From the NCBI GenBank assembly GCA_036937835.1, contig CM072870.1, positions 806,001 to 870,000 of the forward strand: a stretch of DNA of 64,000 nucleotides, read 5' to 3'. The notes under the pieces are model-generated. The model saw only the letters and a program-made list of their open reading frames with translations. It ran no database searches and was not told where the DNA came from. The first letter of the stretch is position 1. Every line of letters begins with the position of its first letter. Shown here piece by piece: positions 48,201 to 61,300 of the stretch. This DNA is from Pampus argenteus. Taxonomy: Eukaryota > Chordata > Actinopteri > Scombriformes > Stromateidae. A program made the translations under genes and the position numbers.

Positions 48201-51200
48201 CATGTTTGCCATCAACAAGTAACTGGTTTCTAATGATTAGGACCAAAAAACTCACTTCTGAGAGCTTCCTGCAGCTTTTACTGTAACATTTGTAAAAATA
48301 GCTTTCTCTCATGCCAAAACTGACAACTACAGTTTTTCTTAAACAAGGAGCAATATTTTCAATCAAAACCATGTTTGCCATCAACAAGTAACTGATTTCT
48401 AATGATTAGGACCAAAAAACTGACTTCTGAGAGCTTCCTGCAGCTTTTACTGTAACATTTGTAAAATAAAAATAGCTTTCTCTCAGGCAAAAACTGACAA
48501 CTACACTTTTTCATAAACAAGGAGCAATATTTTCAATCAAAACCATGTTTGCCATCAACAAGTAACTGATTTCTAATTATTAGGACCAAAAACCTCACTT
48601 CTGAGAGCTTCCTGCAACTTTTACTGTAACATTTGAAAAGATAGCTTTCTCTCAGCCACAGAAGGTCAAAACTGACAACTACAGTTTTTCTTAAACAAGG
48701 AGCAATATTTTCAATCAAAACCATGTTTGCCATCAACAAGTAACTGATTTCTAATGATTAGGACCAAAAAACTCACTTCTGAGAACTTCCTGCAGCTTTT
48801 ACTGTAACATTTGTAAAAATAGCTTTCTCTCGGCGAGAGAATGTCAAAACTGACAACTACAGTTTTTCTTAAACAAGGAGCAATATTTTCAATCAAAACC
48901 ATGTTTGCCATCAACAAGTAACTGATTTCGAATGATTAGGACCAAAAAACTCACTTCTGAGAGCTTCCTGCAGCTTTTACTGTAACATTTGTAAAGAAAA
49001 AAAAAAAAGCTTTCTCTCAGGCCAAAACTGACAACTACAGTTTTTCTTAAACAAGGAGCAATATTTTCAATCAAAACCATGTTTGCCATCAACAGGTAAC
49101 TGATTTCTAATGATTAGGACCAAAAAACTCACTTCTGAGAGCTTTCTGCAGCTTTTACTGTGACATTTGTAAAAATGGCTTTCTCTCAGGCCAAAACTGA
49201 CAACTACAGTTTTTTTTAAACAAGGAGCAATATTTTCAATCAAAACCATGTTTGCCATCAACAAGTAACTGATTTCTAATGATTAGGACCAAAAAACTCA
49301 CTTCTGAGAGCTTCCTGCAGCTTTTACTGTAACATTTGTAAAATAAAAATAGCTTTCTCTCAGGCTAAAACTGACAACTACACTTTTTCCTAAACAAGGA
49401 GCAATATTTTCAATCAAAACCATGTTTGCCATCAACAAGTAACTGATTTCTAATTATTAGGACCAAAAAACTCACTTCTGAGAGCTTCCTGGAGCTTTCA
49501 CTGTAACATTTGTAAAAATAGCATTCTCTCGGCGAGAGAAGGCCAAAACTGACAACTACAGTTTTTCTTAAACAAGGAGCAATATTTTCAATCAAAACCA
49601 TGTTTGCCATCAACAAGTAACTGATTTCTAATGATTAGGACCAAAAAACTCACTTCTGAGAGCTTCCTGGAGCTTTTACTGTAACATTTGTAAAAATAGC
49701 ATTCTCTCGGCGAGAGAAGGCCAAAACTGACAACTACAGTTTTTCTTAAACAAGGAGCAATATTTTCAATCAAAACCATGTTTGCCATCAACAAGTAACT
49801 GATTTCGAATGATTAGGACCAAAAAACTCACTTCTGAGAGCTTCCTGCAGCTTTTACTGTAACATTTGTAAAGAAAAAAAAAAAAGCTTTCTCTCAGGCC
49901 AAAACTGACAACTACAGTTTTTCTTAAACAAGGAGCAATATTTTCAATCAAAACCATGTTTGCCATCAAAAAGTAACTGATTTCTAATGATAAGGACCAA
50001 AAAACTCACTTCTGAGAGCTTCCTGCAGCTTTTACTGTAACATTTGTAAAAATAGCTTTCTCTCAGGCCAAAACTGACAACTACAGTTTTTCTTAAACAA
50101 GGAGCAATATTTTCAATCAAAACCATGTTTGCCATCAACAAGTAACTGATTTCTAATGATTAGGACCAAAAAACTCACTTCTGAGAGCTCCTTGCAGCTT
50201 TTACTGTAACATTTGTAAAAATAGCTTTCTCTTAGGCCAAAACTGACAACTACAGTTTTTCTTAAACAAGGAGCAATATTTTCAATCAAAACCATGTTTG
50301 CCATCAACAAGTAACTGATTTCTAATGATTAGGACCAAAAAACTCACTTCTGAGAGCTTCCTGCAGCTTTTACTGTAACATTTGTAAAATAAAAATAGCT
50401 TTCTCTCAGGCTAAAACTGACAACTACACTTTTTCCTAAACAAGGAGCAATATTTTCAATCAAAACCATGTTTGCCATCAACAAGTAACTGATTTCTAAT
50501 TATTAGGACCAAAAAACTCACTTCTGAGAGCTTCCTGGAGCTTTCACTGTAACATTTGTAAAAATAGCATTCTCTCGGCGAGAGAAGGCCAAAACTGACA
50601 ACTACAGTTTTTCTTAAACAAGGAGCAATATTTTCAATCAAAACCATGTTTGCCATCAACAAGTAACTGATTTCTAATGATTAGGACCAAAAAACTCACT
50701 TCTGAGAGCTTCCTGGAGCTTTTACTGTAACATTTGTAAAAATAGCATTCTCTCGGCGAGAGAAGGCCAAAACTGACAACTACAGTTTTTCTTAAACAAG
50801 GAGCAATATTTTCAATCAAAACCATGTTTGCCATCAACAAGTAACTGATTTCGAATGATTAGGACCAAAAAACTCACTTCTGAGAGCTTCCTGCAGCTTT
50901 TACTGTAACATTTGTAAAGAAAAAAAAAAAAGCTTTCTCTCAGGCCAAAACTGACAACTACAGTTTTTCTTAAACAAGGAGCAATATTTTCAATCAAAAC
51001 CATGTTTGCCATCAACAAGTAACTGATTTCTAATGATTAGGACCAAAAAACTCACTTCTGAGAGCTTCCTGCAGCTTTTACTGTAACATTTGTAAAATAA
51101 AAATAGCTTTCTCTCAGGCAAAAACTGACAACTACACTTTTTCCTAAACAAGGAGCAATATTTTCAATCAAAACCATGTTTGCCATCAACAAGTAACTGA

Positions 51201-52396
51201 TTTCTAATTATTAGGACCAAAAACCTCACTTCTGAGAGCTTCCTGCGACTTTTACTGTAACATTTGAAAAGATAGCTTTCTCTCAGCCACAGAAGGTCAA
51301 AACTGACAACTACAGTTTTTCTTAAACAAGGAGCAATATTTTCAATCAAAACCATGTTTGCCATCAACAAGTAACTGATTTCTAATGATTAGGACCAAAA
51401 AACTCACTTCTGAGAACTTCCTGCAGCTTTTACTGTAACATTTGTAAAAATAGCTTTCTCTCGGCGAGAGAATGTCAAAACTGACAACTACAGTTTTTCT
51501 TAAACAAGGAGCAATATTTTCAATCAAAACCATGTTTGCCATCAACAAGTAACTGATTTCGAATGATTAGGACCAAAAAACTCACTTCTGAGAGCTTCCT
51601 GCAGCTTTTACTGTAACATTTGTAAAGAAAAAAAAAAAAGCTTTCTCTCAGGCCAAAACTGACAACTACAGTTTTTCTTAAACAAGGAGCAATATTTTCA
51701 ATCAAAACCATGTTTGCCATCAACAGGTAACTGATTTCTAATGATTAGGACCAAAAAACTCACTTCTGAGAGCTTTCTGCAGCTTTTACTGTGACATTTG
51801 TAAAAATGGCTTTCTCTCAGGCCAAAACTGACAACTACAGTTTTTTTTAAACAAGGAGCAATATTTTCAATCAAAACCATGTTTGCCATCAACAAGTAAC
51901 TGATTTCTAATGATTAGGACCAAAAAACTCACTTCTGAGAGCTTCCTGCAGCTTTTACTGTAACATTTGTAAAATAAAAATAGCTTTCTCTCAGGCTAAA
52001 ACTGACAACTACACTTTTTCCTAAACAAGGAGCAATATTTTCAATCAAAACCATGTTTGCCATCAACAAGTAACTGATTTCTAATTATTAGGACCAAAAA
52101 ACTCACTTCTGAGAGCTTCCTGGAGCTTTCACTGTAACATTTGTAAAAATAGCATTCTCTCGGCGAGAGAAGGCCAAAACTGACAACTACAGTTTTTCTT
52201 AAACAAGGAGCAATATTTTCAATCAAAACCATGTTTGCCATCAACAAGTAACTGATTTCTAATGATTAGGACCAAAAAACTCACTTCTGAGAGCTTCCTG
52301 GAGCTTTTACTGTAACATTTGTAAAAATAGCATTCTCTCGGCGAGAGAAGGCCAAAACTGACAACTACAGTTTTTCTTAAACAAGGAGCAATATTT
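45212..52396. repeat. 11,582-bp HOR, copy 2, deleted form (7,185 bp, 41 monomers)
   Basis: This copy matches copy 1 at +11,582 through the H-type monomer starting 50,113. It then continues with the F-type monomer that corresponds to 43,097 in copy 1. Monomers 30-54 of the unit (4,397 bp, 25 monomers) are missing. The junction is in register, with no partial monomer. Confidence 0.92.
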
Positions 52397-55300
52397 TCAA
52401 TCAAAACCATGTTTGCCATCAACAAGTAACTGATTTCGAATGATTAGGACCAAAAAACTCACTTCTGAGAGCTTCCTGCAGCTTTTACTGTAACATTTGT
52501 AAAGAAAAAAAAAAAAGCTTTCTCTCAGGCCAAAACTGACAACTACAGTTTTTCTTAAACAAGGAGCAATATTTTCAATCAAAACCATGTTTGCCATCAA
52601 CAGGTAACTGATTTCTAATGATTAGGACCAAAAAACTCACTTCTGAGAGCTTTCTGCAGCTTTTACTGTGACATTTGTAAAAATGGCTTTCTCTCAGGCC
52701 AAAACTGACAACTACAGTTTTTTTAAACAAGGAGCAATATTTTCAATCAAAACCATGTTTACCATCAACAAGTAACTGATTTCTAATGATTAGGACCAAA
52801 AAACTCACTTCTGAGAGCTTCCTGCAGCTTTTACTGTAACATTTGTAAAATAAAAATAGCTTTCTCTCAGGCTAAAACTGACAACTACACTTTTTCCTAA
52901 ACAAGGAGCAATATTTTCAATCAAAACCATGTTTGCCATCAACAAGTAACTGATTTCTAATTATTAGGACCAAAAAACTCACTTCTGAGAGCTTCCTGGA
53001 GCTTTCACTGTAACATTTGTAAAAATAGCATTCTCTCGGCGAGAGAAGGCCAAAACTGACAACTACAGTTTTTCTTAAACAAGGAGCAATATTTTCAATC
53101 AAAACCATGTTTGCCATCAACAAGTAACTGATTTCGAATGATTAGGACCAAAAAACTCACTTCTGAGAGCTTCCTGCAGCTTTTACTGTAACATTTGTAA
53201 AATAAAAATAGCTTTCTCTCAGGCTAAAACTGACAACTACACTTTTTCCTAAACAAGGAGCAATATTTTCAATCAAAACCATGTTTGCCATCAACAAGTA
53301 ACTGATTTCTAATTATTAGGACCAAAAAACTCACTTCTGAGAGCTTCCTGGAGCTTTCACTGTAACATTTGTAAAAATAGCATTCTCTCGGCGAGAGAAG
53401 GCCAAAACTGACAACTACAGTTTTTCTTAAACAAGGAGCAATATTTTCAATCAAAACCATGTTTGCCATCAAAAAGTAACTGATTTCTAATGATAAGGAC
53501 CAAAAAACTCACTTCTGAGAGCTTCCTGCAGCTTTTACTGTAACATTTGTAAAAATAGCTTTCTCTCATGCCAAAACTGACAACTACAGTTTTTCTTAAA
53601 CAAGGAGCAATATTTTCAATCAAAACCATGTTTGCCATCAACAAGTAACTGATTTCTAATGATTAGGACCAAAAAACTCACTTCTGAGAGCTCCTTGCAG
53701 CTTTTACTGTAACATTTGTAAAAATAGCTTTCTCTTAGGCCAAAACTGACAACTACAGTTTTTCTTAAACAAGGAGCAATATTTTCAATCAAAACCATGT
53801 TTGCCATCAACAAGTAACTGATTTCTAATGATTAGGACCAAAAAACTCACTTCTGAGAGCTTCATGCAACTTTTACTGTAACATTTGTAAAGATAGCTTT
53901 CTCTCAGCCACAGAAGGCCAAAACTGACAACTACAGTTTTTCTTAAACAAGGAGCAATATTTTCAATCAAAACCATGTTTACCATCAACAAGTAACTGAT
54001 TTCTAATGATTAGGACCAAAAAACTCACTTCTGAGAACTTCCTGCAGCTTTTACTGTAACATTTGTAAAAATAGCTTTCTCTCGGCGAGAGAATGTCAAA
54101 ACTGACAACTACAGTTTTTCTTAAACAAGGAGCAATATTTTCAATCAAAACCATGTTTGCCATCAACAAGTAACTGATTTCGAATGATTAGGACCAAAAA
54201 ACTCACTTCTGAGAGCTTCCTGCAGCTTTTACTGTAACATTTGTAAAGAAGAAAAAAAAAGCTTTCTCTCAGGCCAAAACTGACAACTACAGTTTTTCTT
54301 AAACAAGGAGCAATATTTTCAATCAAAACCATGTTTGCCATCAACAGGTAACTGATTTCTAATGATTAGGACCAAAAAACTCACTTCTGAGAGCTTTCTG
54401 CAGCTTTTACTGTGACATTTGTAAAAATGGCTTTCTCTCAGGCCAAAACTGACAACTACAGTTTTTTTTAAACAAGGAGCAATATTTTCAATCAAAACCA
54501 TGTTTGCCATCAACAAGTAACTGATTTCTAATGATTAGGACCAAAAAACTCACTTCTGAGAGCTTCCTGCAGCTTTTACTGTAACATTTGTAAAATAAAA
54601 ATAGCTTTCTCTCAGGCTAAAACTGACAACTACACTTTTTCCTAAACAAGGAGCAATATTTTCAATCAAAACCATGTTTGCCATCAACAAGTAACTGATT
54701 TCTAATTATTAGGACCAAAAAACTCACTTCTGAGAGCTTCCTGGAGCTTTCACTGTAACATTTGTAAAAATAGCATTCTCTCGGCGAGAGAAGGCCAAAA
54801 CTGACAACTACAGTTTTTCTTAAACAAGGAGCAATATTTTCAATCAAAACCATGTTTGCCATCAACAAGTAACTGATTTCTAATGATTAGGACCAAAAAA
54901 CTCACTTCTGAGAGCTTCCTGGAGCTTTTACTGTAACATTTGTAAAAATAGCATTCTCTCGGCGAGAGAAGGCCAAAACTGACAACTACAGTTTTTCTTA
55001 AACAAGGAGCAATATTTTCAATCAAAACCATGTTTGCCATCAACAAGTAACTGATTTCGAATGATTAGGACCAAAAAACTCACTTCTGAGAGCTTCCTGC
55101 AGCTTTTACTGTAACATTTGTAAAGAAAAAAAAAAAAGCTTTCTCTCAGGCCAAAACTGACAACTACAGTTTTTCTTAAACAAGGAGCAATATTTTCAAT
55201 CAAAACCATGTTTGCCATCAACAGGTAACTGATTTCTAATGATTAGGACCAAAAAACTCACTTCTGAGAGCTTCCTGCAGCTTTTACTGTAACATTTGTA

Positions 55301-58300
55301 AAAAATAGCTTTCTCTCGGCGAGAGAAGGCCAAAACTGACAACTACAGTTTTTCTTAAACAAGGAGCAATATTTTCAATCAAAACCATGTTTGCCATCAA
55401 CAAGTAACTGGTTTCTAATGATTAGGACCAAAAAACTCACTTCTGAGAGCTTCCTGCAGCTTTTACTGTAACATTTGTAAAAATAGCTTTCTCTCATGCC
55501 AAAACTGACAACTACAGTTTTTCTTAAACAAGGAGCAATATTTTCAATCAAAACCATGTTTGCCATCAACAAGTAACTGATTTCTAATGATTAGGACCAA
55601 AAAACTGACTTCTGAGAGCTTCCTGCAGCTTTTACTGTAACATTTGTAAAATAAAAATAGCTTTCTCTCAGGCAAAAACTGACAACTACACTTTTTCATA
55701 AACAAGGAGCAATATTTTCAATCAAAACCATGTTTGCCATCAACAAGTAACTGATTTCTAATTATTAGGACCAAAAACCTCACTTCTGAGAGCTTCCTGC
55801 AACTTTTACTGTAACATTTGAAAAGATAGCTTTCTCTCAGCCACAGAAGGTCAAAACTGACAACTACAGTTTTTCTTAAACAAGGAGCAATATTTTCAAT
55901 CAAAACCATGTTTGCCATCAACAAGTAACTGATTTCTAATGATTAGGACCAAAAAACTCACTTCTGAGAACTTCCTGCAGCTTTTACTGTAACATTTGTA
56001 AAAATAGCTTTCTCTCGGCGAGAGAATGTCAAAACTGACAACTACAGTTTTTCTTAAACAAGGAGCAATATTTTCAATCAAAACCATGTTTGCCATCAAC
56101 AAGTAACTGATTTCGAATGATTAGGACCAAAAAACTCACTTCTGAGAGCTTCCTGCAGCTTTTACTGTAACATTTGTAAAGAAAAAAAAAAAAGCTTTCT
56201 CTCAGGCCAAAACTGACAACTACAGTTTTTCTTAAACAAGGAGCAATATTTTCAATCAAAACCATGTTTGCCATCAACAGGTAACTGATTTCTAATGATT
56301 AGGACCAAAAAACTCACTTCTGAGAGCTTTCTGCAGCTTTTACTGTGACATTTGTAAAAATGGCTTTCTCTCAGGCCAAAACTGACAACTACAGTTTTTT
56401 TTAAACAAGGAGCAATATTTTCAATCAAAACCATGTTTGCCATCAACAAGTAACTGATTTCTAATGATTAGGACCAAAAAACTCACTTCTGAGAGCTTCC
56501 TGCAGCTTTTACTGTAACATTTGTAAAATAAAAATAGCTTTCTCTCAGGCTAAAACTGACAACTACACTTTTTCCTAAACAAGGAGCAATATTTTCAATC
56601 AAAACCATGTTTGCCATCAACAAGTAACTGATTTCTAATTATTAGGACCAAAAAACTCACTTCTGAGAGCTTCCTGGAGCTTTCACTGTAACATTTGTAA
56701 AAATAGCATTCTCTCGGCGAGAGAAGGCCAAAACTGACAACTACAGTTTTTCTTAAACAAGGAGCAATATTTTCAATCAAAACCATGTTTGCCATCAACA
56801 AGTAACTGATTTCTAATGATTAGGACCAAAAAACTCACTTCTGAGAGCTTCCTGGAGCTTTTACTGTAACATTTGTAAAAATAGCATTCTCTCGGCGAGA
56901 GAAGGCCAAAACTGACAACTACAGTTTTTCTTAAACAAGGAGCAATATTTTCAATCAAAACCATGTTTGCCATCAACAAGTAACTGATTTCGAATGATTA
57001 GGACCAAAAAACTCACTTCTGAGAGCTTCCTGCAGCTTTTACTGTAACATTTGTAAAGAAAAAAAAAAAAGCTTTCTCTCAGGCCAAAACTGACAACTAC
57101 AGTTTTTCTTAAACAAGGAGCAATATTTTCAATCAAAACCATGTTTGCCATCAAAAAGTAACTGATTTCTAATGATAAGGACCAAAAAACTCACTTCTGA
57201 GAGCTTCCTGCAGCTTTTACTGTAACATTTGTAAAAATAGCTTTCTCTCAGGCCAAAACTGACAACTACAGTTTTTCTTAAACAAGGAGCAATATTTTCA
57301 ATCAAAACCATGTTTGCCATCAACAAGTAACTGATTTCTAATGATTAGGACCAAAAAACTCACTTCTGAGAGCTCCTTGCAGCTTTTACTGTAACATTTG
57401 TAAAAATAGCTTTCTCTTAGGCCAAAACTGACAACTACAGTTTTTCTTAAACAAGGAGCAATATTTTCAATCAAAACCATGTTTGCCATCAACAAGTAAC
57501 TGATTTCTAATGATTAGGACCAAAAACCTCACTTCTGAGAGCTTCATGCAACTTTTACTGTAACATTTGTAAAGATAGCTTTCTCTCAGCCACAGAAGGC
57601 CAAAACTGACAACTACAGTTTTTCTTAAACAAGGAGCAATATTTTCAATCAAAACCATGTTTACCATCAACAAGTAACTGATTTCTAATGATTAGGACCA
57701 AAAAACTCACTTCTGAGAACTTCCTGCAGCTTTTACTGTAACATTTGTAAAAATAGCTTTCTCTCGGCGAGAGAATGTCAAAACTGACAACTACAGTTTT
57801 TCTTAAACAAGGAGCAATATTTTCAATCAAAACCATGTTTGCCATCAACAGGTAACTGATTTCTAATGATTAGGACCAAAAAACTCACTTCTGAGAGCTT
57901 CCTGCAGCTTTTACTGTAACATTTGTAAAAATGGCTTTCTCTCAGGCCAAAACTGACAACTACAGTTTTTTTAAACAAGGAGCAATATTTTCAATCAAAA
58001 CCATGTTTATCATCAACAAGTAACTGATTTCTAATGATTAGGACCAAAAAACTCACTTCTGAGAGCTTCCTGGAGCTTTTACTGTAACATTTGTAAAAAT
58101 AACACTCTCTCGGCGAGAGAAGGCCAAAACTGACAACTACAGTTTTTCTTAAACAAGGAGCAATATTTTCAATCAAAACCATGTTTGCCATCAAAAAGTA
58201 ACTGATTTCTAATGATAAGGACCAAAAAACTCACTTCTGAGAGCTTCCTGCAGCTTTTACTGTAACATTTGTAAAAATAGCTTTCTCTCAGGCCAAAACT

Positions 58301-61300
58301 GACAACTACAGTTTTTCTTAAACAAGGAGCAATATTTTCAATCAAAACCATGTTTGCCATCAACAAGTAACTGATTTCTAATGATTAGGACCAAAAAACT
58401 CACTTCTGAGAGCTCCTTGCAGCTTTTACTGTAACATTTGTAAAAATAGCTTTCTCTTAGGCCAAAACTGACAACTACAGTTTTTCTTAAACAAGGAGCA
58501 ATATTTTCAATCAAAACCATGTTTGCCATCAACAAGTAACTGATTTCTAATGATTAGGACCAAAAACCTCACTTCTGAGAGCTTCATGCAACTTTTACTG
58601 TAACATTTGTAAAGATAGCTTTCTCTCAGCCACAGAAGGCCAAAACTGACAACTACAGTTTTTCTTAAACAAGGAGCAATATTTTCAATCAAAACCATGT
58701 TTACCATCAACAAGTAACTGATTTCTAATGATTAGGACCAAAAAACTCACTTCTGAGAACTTCCTGCAGCTTTTACTGTAACATTTGTAAAAATAGCTTT
58801 CTCTCGGCGAGAGAATGTCAAAACTGACAACTACAGTTTTTCTTAAACAAGGAGCAATATTTTCAATCAAAACCATGTTTGCCATCAACAAGTAACTGAT
58901 TTCGAATGATTAGGACCAAAAAACTCACTTCTGAGAGCTTCCTGCAGCTTTTACTGTAACATTTGTAAAGAAAAAAAAAAAAGCTTTCTCTCAGGCCAAA
59001 ACTGACAACTACAGTTTTTCTTAAACAAGGAGCAATATTTTCAATCAAAACCATGTTTGCCATCAACAGGTAACTGATTTCTAATGATTAGGACCAAAAA
59101 ACTCACTTCTGAGAGCTTTCTGCAGCTTTTACTGTGACATTTGTAAAAATGGCTTTCTCTCAGGCCAAAACTGACAACTACAGTTTTTTTTAAACAAGGA
59201 GCAATATTTTCAATCAAAACCATGTTTGCCATCAACAAGTAACTGATTTCTAATGATTAGGACCAAAAAAACTCACTTCTGAGAGCTTCCTGCAGCTTTT
59301 ACTGTAACATTTGTAAAATAAAAATAGCTTTCTCTCAGGCTAAAACTGACAACTACACTTTTTCCTAAACAAGGAGCAATATTTTCAATCAAAACCATGT
59401 TTGCCATCAACAAGTAACTGATTTCTAATTATCAGGACCAAAAAACTCACTTCTGAGAGCTTCCTGGAGCTTTCACTGTAACATTTGTAAAAATAGCATT
59501 CTCTCGGCGAGAGAAGGCCAAAACTGACAACTACAGTTTTTCTTAAACAATGAGCAATATTTTCAATCAAAACCATGTTTGCCATCAACAAGTAACTGAT
59601 TTCTAATGATTAGGACCAAAAAACTCACTTCTGAGAGCTTCCTGGAGCTTTTACTGTAACATTTGTAAAAATAGCATTCTCTCGGCGAGAGAAGGCCAAA
59701 ACTGACAACTACAGTTTTTCTTAAACAAGGAGCAATATTTTCAATCAAAACCATGTTTGCCATCAACAAGTAACTGATTTCGAATGATTAGGACCAAAAA
59801 ACTCACTTCTGAGAGCTTCCTGCAGCTTTTACTGTAACATTTGTAAAGAAAAAAAAAAAAGCTTTCTCTCAGGCCAAAACTGACAACTACAGTTTTTCTT
59901 AAACAAGGAGCAATATTTTCAATCAAAACCATGTTTGCCATCAACAGGTAACTGATTTCTAATGATTAGGACCAAAAAACTCACTTCTGAGAGCTTCCTG
60001 CAGCTTTTACTGTAACATTTGTAAAAATAGCTTTCTCTCGGCGAGAGAAGGCCAAAACTGACAACTACAGTTTTTCTTAAACAAGGAGCAATATTTTCAA
60101 TCAAAACCATGTTTGCCATCAACAAGTAACTGGTTTCTAATGATTAGGACCAAAAAACTCACTTCTGAGAGCTTCCTGCAGCTTTTACTGTAACATTTGT
60201 AAAATAAAAATAGCTTTCTCTCAGGCTAAAACTGACAACTACACTTTTTCCTAAACAAGGAGCAATATTTTCAATCAAAACCATGTTTGCCATCAACAAG
60301 TAACTGATTTCTAATTATTAGGACCAAAAAACTCACTTCTGAGAGCTTCCTGGAGCTTTCACTGTAACATTTGTAAAAATAGCATTCTCTCAGCGAGAGA
60401 AGGCCAAAACTGACAACTACAGTTTTTCTTAAACAAGGAGCAATATTTTCAATCAAAACCATGTTTGCCATCAACAAGTAACTGATTTCTAATGATTAGG
60501 ACCAAAAAACTCACTTCTGAGAGCTTCCTGGAGCTTTTACTGTAACATTTGTAAAAATAGCATTCTCTCGGCGAGAGAAGGCCAAAACTGACAACTACAG
60601 TTTTTCTTAAACAAGGAGCAATATTTTCAATCAAAACCATGTTTGCCATCAACAAGTAACTGATTTCGAATGATTAGGACCAAAAAACTCACTTCTGAGA
60701 GCTTCCTGCAGCTTTTACTGTAACATTTGTAAAGAAAAAAAAAAAAGCTTTCTCTCAGGCCAAAACTGACAACTACAGTTTTTCTTAAACAAGGAGCAAT
60801 ATTTTCAATCAAAACCATGTTTGCCATCAACAGGTAACTGATTTCTAATGATTAGGACCAAAAAACTCACTTCTGAGAGCTTCCTGCAGCTTTTACTGTA
60901 ACATTTGTAAAAATAGCTTTCTCTCGGCGAGAGAAGGCCAAAACTGACAACTACAGTTTTTCTTAAACAAGGAGCAATATTTTCAATCAAAACCATGTTT
61001 GCCATCAACAAGTAACTGATTTCTAATGATTAGGACCAAAAAACTCACTTCAGAGAGCTTCCTGGAGCTTTCACTGTAACATTTGTAAAAATAGCATTCT
61101 CTCGGCGAGAGAAGGCCAAAACTGACAACTACAGTTTTTCTTAAACAAGGAGCAATATTTTCAATCAAAACCATGTTTGCCATCAACAAGTAACTGATTT
61201 CTAATGATTAGGACCAAAAAACTCACTTCTGAGAGCTTTCTGCAGCTTTTACTGTGACATTTGTAAAAATGGCTTTCTCTCAGGCCAAAACTGACAACTA

